A stretch of DNA of 64,000 nucleotides from Colwellia piezophila ATCC BAA-637. Lineage in GTDB: Bacteria; Pseudomonadota; Gammaproteobacteria; Enterobacterales; Alteromonadaceae. Location of the stretch: NCBI RefSeq assembly GCF_000378625.1, contig NZ_KB905164.1:62001-126000 (forward strand). Direction: 5' to 3'. How positions within the stretch are numbered: the stretch's first letter is position 1; the number at the start of each line of letters is the position of its first letter. Of this stretch, positions 54,115 to 62,497 are shown piece by piece. The notes beneath the pieces were generated by a model. That model was not told the origin of the DNA, searched no databases, and saw nothing but the letters and a program-made list of their open reading frames with translations. The position numbers were made by a program, and so were the translations under genes.

Positions 54115-56025
54115 ATGATGTTGCACATGTTGTTTAGAGACCTAAAAATTCCAACAAAGTACCCGATTGTTATCGTTGCGCTTGCGCTTCTTGCTGCTAT
54201 CACGACGGGTATAGTGGCTAACACACATTCCGATAGAGGAATGCGCGCCGCAGCGGCGAGCAAGCTGTTGGCTTTGCTGGAATCCCGCAAGGGCACGTTG
54301 GATATTTACTTCACTATGATTAGCGAAGATCTCCGGATCCTGGCTTCGAGTCCACTGGTCATTGATGCTCTGCGTAAGTTCAAAGGGACCTGGAATGACC
54401 AGGGCGAAATACCGAAGGACCGCCTCCAACGCCTCTATATTACCAACAATCCCCACCCCATTGGCAAAAAAGAAAAACTGGATGCTGCAAACGACGGGTC
54501 TGACTACAGCATGACACATGAAAAGTACCACCCTATCTTCAGACGTATTCTCCATGAACGGGGATACCATGATATATTTTTGTTCGACAACGATGGTAAC
54601 CTTGTCTACACGGTAACCAAGGAATTAGACTATGCCACCAATATGATGAGTGGTCAGTGGAAGGATACAGATCTTGCTAAAGCATTTCGTACAGCTCGAG
54701 ACAATCCTGAACCAGGTTTTCTGGCATTCTTCGATTTTCGATCATATGAGCCAAGTTACGGTAAGCCTGCCAGTTTTATTTCCACACCAGTCTTCGACGA
54801 GAAAAGTGTATTCATTGGCGTACTCGCCTATCAGATGCCTAGTGGGCGACTCAACGCGATCATGAATGTCACCGCTGGCATGGGTGAAACAGGAGAGACT
54901 TATGTGGTAGGTAAGGACCTGCTGATGCGTAGCGATTCTAGATTCTCAGAGAGCTCCACGATCCTCAAGACACATGTAGATACGGTCACTGTGCACAAAG
55001 CACTCAATGGCGAGACTGGAGTGGAAGTTTCACTGGACTACCGTGGAGTGACTGTTATGTCTGCTTACGCACCGCAGGATTTCTTGGGTGTTCGCTGGGC
55101 GATAATGGCAGAGGTCGATGAGAGTGAAATACTGGCACCGGTTTTTAAGACGCGTGATGCCATGGTGATAAGTGTAGCGGTTATCGCTGTTTTGATCACA
55201 ATAATCGGATATTTCCTGGCTATGTCCTTGTCACGTCCCCTTGTAAACATGACCAAGGCCATGGTCAAGTTGGCAAGACGGGAGATAAAGGTCAAAATTC
55301 CCTCATTGCACTGGCGTGATGAGTTGGGTGATATGGCGAGTGCTATGCAGGTGTTTCAGGAAAATGATGTTAAACGTATTCAGGACGAAAAAAATCTACT
55401 ATTAAGCGAGGAAACCCTTAAGTATCAAGTCGTGGAACTCCGAGATAGAGAAGATCGACTAGAGGCGCAGGCGGTTGAGATGGCTGCACTTTCTGAGGGT
55501 TTGAAAGAGGCCAAAGAAAAAATGGAGCACTTGGCCAATCATGATGCTTTGACAGGTTTACCAAGTTTACGCCTGTGCAATGACCGATTAGAAAGCGCCT
55601 TAACAATTGGCCGACGTAAGAATTGTCAAACAGCCGTGTTGTTCATTGATTTGGATGGTTTCAAGGCGGTGAACGATTCTATGGGGCACGAGGCAGGCGA
55701 CCAAGTCCTCAAGGGTGTTGCCGAACGACTCAAATCTTCAATCCGTGAAGTAGATACCGCAGCAAGGATTGGCGGCGACGAGTTTCTTGTGGTATTACCG
55801 GAGACTGGAGATAAATACGGTATTGCCAAGGTTGCGAAAAAGATCATCGGAAAAATTTCAGAGCCTTTCATAATCGATGATACTCAAGCACGTATTGGTG
55901 CGAGTATCGGTATCGCAATTTCTCCCGCAGATGGTACTAATGCCGACGAATTGCTACGCTGTGCTGATGAATCTATGTACATTATCAAGAAGCGAGGTAA
56001 GAACAATTACGGCTTTTACAGTTAG
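54115..56025 (+). CDS. dCache-HAMP-GGDEF diguanylate cyclase
   Basis: 636 residues. A signal-anchor (about 15-35), a periplasmic double-Cache-like sensor (about 40-340, with GYHDIFLFDNDGNLVYTV and GETGETYVV), a second membrane segment (about 348-370), a HAMP domain (about 372-425), a coiled coil (about 430-480), and a GGDEF domain (ALTGLPSLRLCNDRL near 480; ARIGGDEFLVV near 550) with an intact I-site REVD. It should make cyclic di-GMP under feedback control. Base composition is visibly richer in G+C than its neighbours (39 of 60 in 54241-54300), with codons such as CTG, GGC and GCG, a sign of transfer. Confidence 0.92.
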   Translation: MMLHMLFRDLKIPTKYPIVIVALALLAAITTGIVANTHSDRGMRAAAASKLLALLESRKGTLDIYFTMISEDLRILASSPLVIDALRKFKGTWNDQGEIPKDRLQRLYITNNPHPIGKKEKLDAANDGSDYSMTHEKYHPIFRRILHERGYHDIFLFDNDGNLVYTVTKELDYATNMMSGQWKDTDLAKAFRTARDNPEPGFLAFFDFRSYEPSYGKPASFISTPVFDEKSVFIGVLAYQMPSGRLNAIMNVTAGMGETGETYVVGKDLLMRSDSRFSESSTILKTHVDTVTVHKALNGETGVEVSLDYRGVTVMSAYAPQDFLGVRWAIMAEVDESEILAPVFKTRDAMVISVAVIAVLITIIGYFLAMSLSRPLVNMTKAMVKLARREIKVKIPSLHWRDELGDMASAMQVFQENDVKRIQDEKNLLLSEETLKYQVVELRDREDRLEAQAVEMAALSEGLKEAKEKMEHLANHDALTGLPSLRLCNDRLESALTIGRRKNCQTAVLFIDLDGFKAVNDSMGHEAGDQVLKGVAERLKSSIREVDTAARIGGDEFLVVLPETGDKYGIAKVAKKIIGKISEPFIIDDTQARIGASIGIAISPADGTNADELLRCADESMYIIKKRGKNNYGFYS

Positions 56026-56128
56026 GGTTGCATTACCAACTTATCGGATTCAGATTATATGGTGTATTTTTCAGTTGTTTATGATGAATTTCGAACGTAA
56101 CTACCCCTACCCAATCACCAATTTCTCA

Positions 56129-56443
56129 TTATCGTAATATTCTGTAATCCCCCTGTGTCAGGATCTTTCTTTTATACTTATTATATTCATTCGCAGAGAA
56201 GCTTAGGAGGTTACTCAATGTGATTGCCTGCGCTTTATCAATAATCACAAGCTTACCTCTTGGACTCTCAGCATAAACTGAAAATAATGGCTCTAACTCA
56301 TCGAGTGACAACTCACACTGCAAACCAGTTCTTAGGCATCTAGATCGAATTTGAGCAGCTCTGGTTCTGATGTTCATATTCTTAGTGTCTGCGGCATAAT
56401 ATAAAATCCTTTTAATAACATAGTTAATTACTAACACTACCAC
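56129..56443 (-). CDS. small protein of unknown function
   Basis: 104 residues, soluble, basic, rich in Arg and Lys (IRTRAAQIRSRCLRTGLQCELSLDELEPLF). The Arg-rich helix followed by an acidic LSLDELEPLF stretch recalls the N-terminal part of small phage-type or HNH-associated proteins, but I cannot name a family. The coding status is plausible rather than certain; an upstream ATG-rich start is unsupported by a ribosome site. Confidence 0.45.
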   Translation of the reverse strand: MVVLVINYVIKRILYYAADTKNMNIRTRAAQIRSRCLRTGLQCELSLDELEPLFSVYAESPRGKLVIIDKAQAITLSNLLSFSANEYNKYKRKILTQGDYRILR

Positions 56444-56820
56444 TTAAAGCTTCTAACTTAGTGGGAAAATTAACCATGTTACGACATTATTTTCCACCAA
56501 GAAGTCCTTAATAATGACCTGTTTTTTTTGATGTTCGTTAGCTGAGTTCTAAGGCTCATTTTTACCACTTTGAAGACATAAGGTTTTAGTACCATACCGA
56601 CAGCTTTAGGACAGTAAGCGGTCATAAATTGAGAGCCGAATCAGTATATGTAGCAGTCACAATGAGCCTAATATAGTCATTCTAATTTAAAGTTTTTACT
56701 TATTTACACCCGAAAATTTACTCAATACTTTGCGTGAAATTATTTAACTAATCTCAAAAGCAGACATTAGAATAATTTTAGCAAGGTTTGAGAATACTAG
56801 GTCCAACTTGAATATTACGA
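56444..56820. other. 377-bp gap with repeat remnant
   Basis: 56601-56650 (GACAGTAAGCGGTCATAAATTGAGAGCC) shares the GCGGTCATTA motif of the dispersed degenerate repeats at 46190 and 49612. No gene or clear terminator is seen. Confidence 0.35.
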
Positions 56821-57606
56821 TTATAGATATTTGTTGATGATTTTTTTGTATTCATCGGTTTTCTTGAATTCGATTAGCGCTTTGGAAAATTGTTCGACAA
56901 ACTCTTTTTTCACCGTTTTTTTGGAAAACATAAGATAAAAATCAGTAGTTGCCAGAGGCATTGGGAAATAATAAAGATTGTTATAAGCGTCTATCTTTTT
57001 TAGCTCAAGTCTGTTTTTTGCTAAGTAGAGGGTCGTCTCCATTACCGCAGGCATATAGTCATAGCGTCCGTAGATTAATTTGGCTATGTTCTGCGTTTCA
57101 AAAGATACCTCTTGGATGAAGGAGTTCTCAACGATATATTTCTTGAAATTAGAGGGATAATTATACCCGAAGATTAATCCTATACTTTTATTCTTTAGGT
57201 CACTCAATTTTTCAAAACGCAAGACCTCTTTTTCAGACTTTTTAATAAACAAAACCCACTGACTTGTGATAATTGGTTCCGAGGGAAATAGGCTGTATTT
57301 CTTTCTTTCATCATTAATAGAGGCCGTATAAACAGCATCTAATTTACCCAGATACATATCTTTCTGTGCTCTAGCCCAGGGATAAATATTATTTTCCTCA
57401 ATGGAAATTCCCATACGACTGAAAGTAGCATTGATTATTTCAGTGCTCAGACCTGAGATTAAGTTAGTTTCTTTATCTTCATAACTGAAAGGAGGCCAGT
57501 CCTCAGTGCCTAAAACAATAGAGGTACGTTGTTGCCCCGTGACCGCATTACTAGCGAGCAGAAACAATATCCCCCCAAAAATGAAATGAAAACTTATTAC
57601 CTTCAT
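56821..57606 (-). CDS. periplasmic substrate-binding protein (SBP_bac_3 family)
   Basis: 261 residues with a signal peptide ending near TGQQ (residue 24). The mature part reads like amino-acid-binding proteins (VLGTEDWPPFSYEDKETNLISGLSTEIINATFSRMGI, then YPWARAQKDMYLGKLDAVYTASINDER). No transport permease or ATPase is adjacent, so it may serve a sensor or an orphan uptake route. The next gene upstream is a porin on the same strand. Confidence 0.85.
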   Translation of the reverse strand: MKVISFHFIFGGILFLLASNAVTGQQRTSIVLGTEDWPPFSYEDKETNLISGLSTEIINATFSRMGISIEENNIYPWARAQKDMYLGKLDAVYTASINDERKKYSLFPSEPIITSQWVLFIKKSEKEVLRFEKLSDLKNKSIGLIFGYNYPSNFKKYIVENSFIQEVSFETQNIAKLIYGRYDYMPAVMETTLYLAKNRLELKKIDAYNNLYYFPMPLATTDFYLMFSKKTVKKEFVEQFSKALIEFKKTDEYKKIINKYL

Positions 57607-57709
57607 GTAAAATGCCTTTCAAAAAATTTTGATTTTTATAATTGAGCAAGAAAACCAAAATTAATCATAGTTAAGCTAAAAGTAAGTACATTATTTTCTC
57701 TCTGAATCA

Positions 57710-58714
57710 TTAGAAGTCATACCTAATTCCTACCAATAAAACTCGACCGCCACTATCTGCGGGATCAAAGTTTCGTGCCGATGAGGTTGTTTGTTTGGCA
57801 TCTGAAATGACTGCTGTTTCTTGTTCTTGGTAATACTCAAAGAATAAATGAATATTGTCATCATATAGCACCTCCCAACCGGCGTGAAAAATAAATTCTC
57901 CATAATTATCCACGTTTGCCAATAATATCATTAGCTTATTGTCACCGAACGTATACTGCGCGAAAGTACTAAAAGTATCTGTCCCATCAGCAGCCCATCC
58001 ATGGCCTGAAATATCACTGTCAAACTGTTCGTATGTCGCAGCTAAATACCATGGGCCTTTTTCCAATGATGCTGCTAATCCAAGTATCGTTATATTGTCA
58101 TCACCGCCAAGGTCATCAATACCGGCCGCCAATGTCAGCATATTATTGGTGTATGAAACCGTATATTGTTCTCTATTTCCGTCACGTGTTCCATTGTCTT
58201 TTGATGTAAAGGCAGAAAATTTTATTCCGTTGAATGTGGGGGAAGTGTAATTTAAGCTGTCATCTAAACGAAATGATGTGAAAGAGGTGAAACCAGTATA
58301 AAAGCTAGGGAAGTAATCAACTGGATAAGCAATTTGATTATAAAAAGGCGTCCAATCTCTTCCTAATGACAGTGAACCTAAAGGGCCAGAAAATTCAAGC
58401 TTGAAAATTCGTATATCTTCATCTTGTCCCCATGAATGTTGAATCTTCTTATTAACTAGGTCAATCGGAATCTCAAATTGAAACAACGCTGACCAATCAG
58501 TAGTGAAAGAATGTGATACTTTAAAACCCACTCGAGAATAGGCATCTCGCAAGGCTGCATAATTATCAAAATTATCAGGCTTGTTATCAGGCTCAACATA
58601 TTCAGCTTGAAGTCGAAGTGAGCCGTAAAGGTTGATTTCAAATGCATCTGTAGGAAAAGCTAGAAATAAAGCAACATAAAGAACTGCATACATTTGGGTT
58701 TTCGGAAAGAGCAT
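57710..58714 (-). CDS. outer-membrane porin
   Basis: 334 residues: a signal peptide (about 1-24, ending FPTDA), then a beta-barrel pattern beginning INLYGSLRLQAEYVE with alternating hydrophobic strands, long loops rich in Asp/Asn, and the terminal Phe (GIRYDF) needed for BAM insertion. Internal features: GFKVSHSFTTDWSALFQFEIPIDL and LEFSGPLGSLSLGRDWTPFYNQI, as in Gram-negative porins of the OmpC/Porin_4 type. Lies 103 bp before the binding-protein gene in the same direction, possibly one transcript. Confidence 0.88.
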   Translation of the reverse strand: MLFPKTQMYAVLYVALFLAFPTDAFEINLYGSLRLQAEYVEPDNKPDNFDNYAALRDAYSRVGFKVSHSFTTDWSALFQFEIPIDLVNKKIQHSWGQDEDIRIFKLEFSGPLGSLSLGRDWTPFYNQIAYPVDYFPSFYTGFTSFTSFRLDDSLNYTSPTFNGIKFSAFTSKDNGTRDGNREQYTVSYTNNMLTLAAGIDDLGGDDNITILGLAASLEKGPWYLAATYEQFDSDISGHGWAADGTDTFSTFAQYTFGDNKLMILLANVDNYGEFIFHAGWEVLYDDNIHLFFEYYQEQETAVISDAKQTTSSARNFDPADSGGRVLLVGIRYDF

Positions 58715-59283
58715 TTAACCTCCAAATAATCAAATTTCATATACGACTAATTATCTATAATGTAGTAAATAATTATAGCAGCCGATCCCTGTATAGATGT
58801 TTTTGAAAGTTTTTTTTTATGAATTATTTGATGCTATTGATGAACTTCATACACCATAACCGCAGGTTGAAGTCTGAAAAATGCCCCTTGGTTGGATTCA
58901 ATTTTGGATCTAATAAAATGCTCCATTGCGCCATAGACCATTAAATTTTCAATGCACAAAAATCATTTAAAACGTAATTAATCGAATGTCAGCTTTCGGT
59001 ATTTTCAATCAAATTTAAGTTTTGACTTTTTAAGTTTCAAGGTGGAATTTAGAAAAACATAATTATCTAATATAGGGCAGCTTTGTCGGATCAGAAGTCA
59101 TAAGAGAATCATTGATGCTAACGACCGCTTTAAGTCTTGGAGCTGCCGCTAGTAAAGCAAACTCTAACGTCAACAATGCGCACCAAGTTGCCATATAGCC
59201 TATCCCGCTAAGTGCCCCATTGCTAGTTAGGGGGTAACTGTCAACAGCGCCTCTTCAAACTACCACTTCGTAGCGCCTATATT
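58715..59283. other. 569-bp gap with no gene
   Basis: AT-rich ahead of the porin start, where its promoter should lie. A stretch near 59115-59160 (CTAACGACCGCTTTAAGTCTTGGAGC) weakly resembles the GACCGCTTT motif of the dispersed repeats. No clear terminator for the ycaQ gene is seen. Confidence 0.3.
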
Positions 59284-60498
59284 TTAGATATTTAGTGCAC
59301 TGCACAATCGTTTCTTTAGATGCTGCGGGTGAGCTTTGAATAAAGACAATGAGTCACATTGTTGAAAATGACAAAATTGGGTGATTGCAGCTAAAAATGC
59401 AGTAATGACTAGGTCTTCATCAAAATTATGTGGTTCGAAATGTAGTAATTTGATCTCTAAATGGCTGGTTTTACGATGAGCTTTACAATCCATTCGCCCA
59501 ATAAAATCATCGCGAAAAAGTAGCGGTAGGCAAAAGTAGCCATATTGACGCTTTGCTTCTGGTAGATAACATTCTATCTTATAGTCGTATTGAAAAAGTG
59601 CTTTGAGCCTCTCACGCTGAATTACACTGTTATCGAATGGCGAAAGAATCAACATACGACTATTCAACCGTGGAAGGGAACGTTCGAGTGCACCTGTTTC
59701 CAATAGAAAGACTTCGCCACTGCTCACTTGTACTTGTTCTAAGGTACCCTGCGCCAACCTTTCGGTTACCAAGGCCTTTACAGCTTTGCGTAGTTCCGTA
59801 TTTTTCCGTTGGTAAGTCAGACCTTTAAGTGAAGAAAATCCATGACAGCGCAGCTGTTGATCGACAATGTGCGCCGCAAATTCTTCCATGCTTGGCATTT
59901 TTAAGCTTACCTGAGATGGCAGTACCCGCTCTGTTAGATCATATGTTTTTTGAAAGCCTGCGCGGTCGCAGATCATAAGGTCGCCTTGCATATACAACTG
60001 TTCGAGTGCTTTTTTGGCTGGCTTCCAGTCCCACCAACCAGCACGTTTTGTACTGCTCGTTTCTATATCTCGAGAACGTAGTGGGCCATCGATACTTATG
60101 CGTGCCAAGAGCTCCCCCATGAGCTTCGTATCAGGGTTTTTGTACCAATGTGTTTGACCGCTTTTAATGGCATGCTTGTAAGGTAAGGAGAATCGAAAAT
60201 CAGCAATGGGTAGCAAAGCTGCTGCGTGTGTCCAATACTCAAAAATATCTCCATCAAGCAACATTTGATTTGTCATGTCTGACTTGAACTTAGGTACTCT
60301 AGAGTGAAAAACATGATGGTGTGCTCGTTCCACCACAGAGATGGTGTCGATCTGCACATAACCAATGTGGTTAATTGCCCTGCGTGCCCCTGCCAAACCA
60401 GACCCATAGGGCTGCGAATGCAGCAAACCTTGTGCAGCTAGAGCAAGGCGGCGTAATCGAGCCCATTCTTGTGGACGTTTAATTTCAATCATTGTCAT
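59284..60498 (-). CDS. ycaQ: DNA glycosylase of the YcaQ/AlkX family (winged-helix, DUF1006)
   Basis: 404 residues of the HTH_42 family that removes bulky or interstrand-crosslinked alkylated bases from DNA. The N-terminus reads RPQEWARLRRLALAAQGL and INHIGYVQIDTISVVERAHHHVFHSR (residues 45-70): the QID motif marks the YcaQ/AlkX branch rather than the AlkZ branch (QxQ). Further family stretches: FEYWTHAAALLPI, GPLRSRDIE, GWWDWKPAKKALEQLY, LSPFDNSVIQRERLKALF. Stand-alone gene. Confidence 0.9.
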   Translation of the reverse strand: MTMIEIKRPQEWARLRRLALAAQGLLHSQPYGSGLAGARRAINHIGYVQIDTISVVERAHHHVFHSRVPKFKSDMTNQMLLDGDIFEYWTHAAALLPIADFRFSLPYKHAIKSGQTHWYKNPDTKLMGELLARISIDGPLRSRDIETSSTKRAGWWDWKPAKKALEQLYMQGDLMICDRAGFQKTYDLTERVLPSQVSLKMPSMEEFAAHIVDQQLRCHGFSSLKGLTYQRKNTELRKAVKALVTERLAQGTLEQVQVSSGEVFLLETGALERSLPRLNSRMLILSPFDNSVIQRERLKALFQYDYKIECYLPEAKRQYGYFCLPLLFRDDFIGRMDCKAHRKTSHLEIKLLHFEPHNFDEDLVITAFLAAITQFCHFQQCDSLSLFKAHPQHLKKRLCSALNI

Positions 60499-60880
60499 AC
60501 TTGTTTAAAGCCCTTCATAAGAAACACGTTTTTATCGTATACTATTCACGAATTATCTGGGTTCTTTTGATGGCATTGTTATACATTGCTTGCTAATAAT
60601 TAATCCAATTAGGCAATTTATAATACTGTATAAAACATAGGCAGCTCAATTCAATTACAAGTTTACCGTAACAAAAAAACGTCCTATCTCACTATGTGCC
60701 CCAATATAACTTCAATTGTTATTTAAACTAAGACTAAGTTTTTTGGGGTTAATGCTTAAACTAATACAAGTTGTCTGGGTTAAGCTCTATTAAGGTTTAT
60801 TGTTGGCTACATGAATGGAGTTAGCATTAATTAGCTTTAACATTGATGGAACTTGCATAAAGTAGCAAGTAGTAGGGTTC
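60499..60880. other. 382-bp gap with no feature seen
   Basis: Between the ycaQ start and the thioesterase stop, both on the minus strand. AT-rich; no hairpin with a T-tract and no repeat that I could match elsewhere. Confidence 0.3.
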
Positions 60881-61291
60881 TTAACCTGCACTAAGGGGCG
60901 TAAGTATTTCTTGTGGGATTGGTTGCAGACGTTTCTGTTTATCTAAGCAAACCATCTCAATATCAGCAATCACTGCCGCTTTGCTGGCATTCGGACGCCA
61001 TAACTCTTGTCGCCATAAGGTTTTATATTTGCCATCAAATTGATAACTAGTACGGACATCGCAAACTTCAGCAAACTCGACACCGTCTTGAAAAATTAAA
61101 TTTGCTTTATAAACGGCAAAACCTAGGCCCTTCTCTGCCCACAGCTTGGCAAGCTTATCACTATCGATGACATGCTCACGGGCACGCTCAAAGTACTTGA
61201 GGAAATTTGGGTGATAAACGACACCGGAATGATCGGTATCTTCATAATATATTTGCACGGGGTGATGATAAATTTTACTCATTGTACTCAC
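60881..61291 (-). CDS. acyl-CoA thioesterase, hot-dog fold (YbgC/4-HBT family)
   Basis: 136 residues. The 4-hydroxybenzoyl-CoA thioesterase signature is intact: IYYEDTDHSGVVYHPNFLKYFERAREH (residues 14-40) with the catalytic Asp in EDTDHSG. Hydrolyses acyl-CoA or acyl-ACP thioesters; chain preference cannot be read. It lies 78 bp downstream of oleD in the same direction, so it may belong to the ole transcript and act on fatty acyl chains there; YbgC itself is usually beside tol-pal genes, which are absent here. Confidence 0.87.
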   Translation of the reverse strand: MSTMSKIYHHPVQIYYEDTDHSGVVYHPNFLKYFERAREHVIDSDKLAKLWAEKGLGFAVYKANLIFQDGVEFAEVCDVRTSYQFDGKYKTLWRQELWRPNASKAAVIADIEMVCLDKQKRLQPIPQEILTPLSAG

Positions 61292-61368
61292 TTAACTTAA
61301 TATGACTTTTTTAACTTAATGTTATGTATTGTATTGTATTATATTGTGAATATTTTTCACTTGATGAC

Positions 61369-62472
61369 TTAACTATTCAATGATGCTTTAAGTTGTGCCA
61401 TACCTGCCTCTAATGAAATCAGCGGTCTATAACCAAAATCTCTTTTAGCCGCGCTAATATCAAAATAATGACTAGTCGATAATTGCTTGGCAACAAAGCG
61501 AGTCATGATTGGCTCTTGTTTTTTATTCAACAGCTTATAGAGCCACTCTAACGTTGCACCAACAGCATAGGCAACAACGCTTGGCACCCTTTTAGTGACT
61601 GGCGGTAAATCGACACAGCCAAGAATATGATTGAGCATGGCTGCCATCGTTATGGGTTGATCATTGCTGATAAAATAAGCCTTACCGCTACATGCAGGGT
61701 TCGCTTTACCTAAGGCAACAGCCGCTAAAATATGGGCATAGGCGGCATTATCCACATAGATAGTATCAACAAGCTTATCTTCTTTGCCAACAAGCTTTAG
61801 TTTACCGGCTCGAGCACGATCTATTACCCGCGGTACCAGATGTGGATCATTGGGCCCCCAAATTAAATGTGGCCGTAACGCCACTGATTTTAATAATGGG
61901 CTTTCTTGCGATGCTGCCAACACGAGTTGCTCGGCGAAGGCCTTTGACTCGGCATAATAATTTAAAAAATTTTTCGCATAGGGCTGTGACTCATCAATAC
62001 CTGCTTCATCGATACCGTCAAAAGTGACACTGGGCGTACTAGTATAAACCAATCGTGTTATGGCAAGCTCTTGACAGGCTTGAATAATATTTTTCGCACC
62101 TTGCACATTCGGCTTAAAGTAATCTTCTTTACTTCCCCAAACCCCCGCTTTTGCGGCAACATGAAAGACAAGGTCGCATGATTGCATCGCTGCTTTTACT
62201 TGAGAAAAATCAGTTATATCACCTTGAACCATAGTCACGCCCATTTGGCTCAGCTCTGGATAACTGCCGCGGGCAAAACCGGTGACCTTGATATTGGCTA
62301 AACGCAGTAACCGACAGATGGCTTTACCTAAAAAGCCGCCGGCACCGGTAACAAAAACGTGCTTTGTTTGCTCGGCAAGATCACTTAGCGGTGCTTGTAA
62401 AGCTTGGTTAAAGGCTTCTATTGATGATGTAGTTTTAACCCTATCGTGCTTTTTATCAATCATGCTTACCAT
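61369..62472 (-). CDS. oleD: 2-alkyl-3-ketoalkanoate reductase OleD
   Basis: 367 residues, extended short-chain dehydrogenase (3-beta-HSD-like). NAD(P) site HVFVTGAGGFLGKAICRLLRL (residues 38-58), FHVAAKAGVWG (near 108), TSTPSVTFDG and catalytic YYAESKAFAEQL (Tyr and Lys, near 168-180), HLIWGPNDPHLVPRVI. In the olefin pathway OleD reduces the 2-alkyl-3-ketoacid made by OleA to a beta-hydroxy acid for OleC. It follows oleC by 25 bp. Confidence 0.9.
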   Translation of the reverse strand: MVSMIDKKHDRVKTTSSIEAFNQALQAPLSDLAEQTKHVFVTGAGGFLGKAICRLLRLANIKVTGFARGSYPELSQMGVTMVQGDITDFSQVKAAMQSCDLVFHVAAKAGVWGSKEDYFKPNVQGAKNIIQACQELAITRLVYTSTPSVTFDGIDEAGIDESQPYAKNFLNYYAESKAFAEQLVLAASQESPLLKSVALRPHLIWGPNDPHLVPRVIDRARAGKLKLVGKEDKLVDTIYVDNAAYAHILAAVALGKANPACSGKAYFISNDQPITMAAMLNHILGCVDLPPVTKRVPSVVAYAVGATLEWLYKLLNKKQEPIMTRFVAKQLSTSHYFDISAAKRDFGYRPLISLEAGMAQLKASLNS

Positions 62473-62497
62473 CTAGTAAAGTTCATATAAAACTAAG

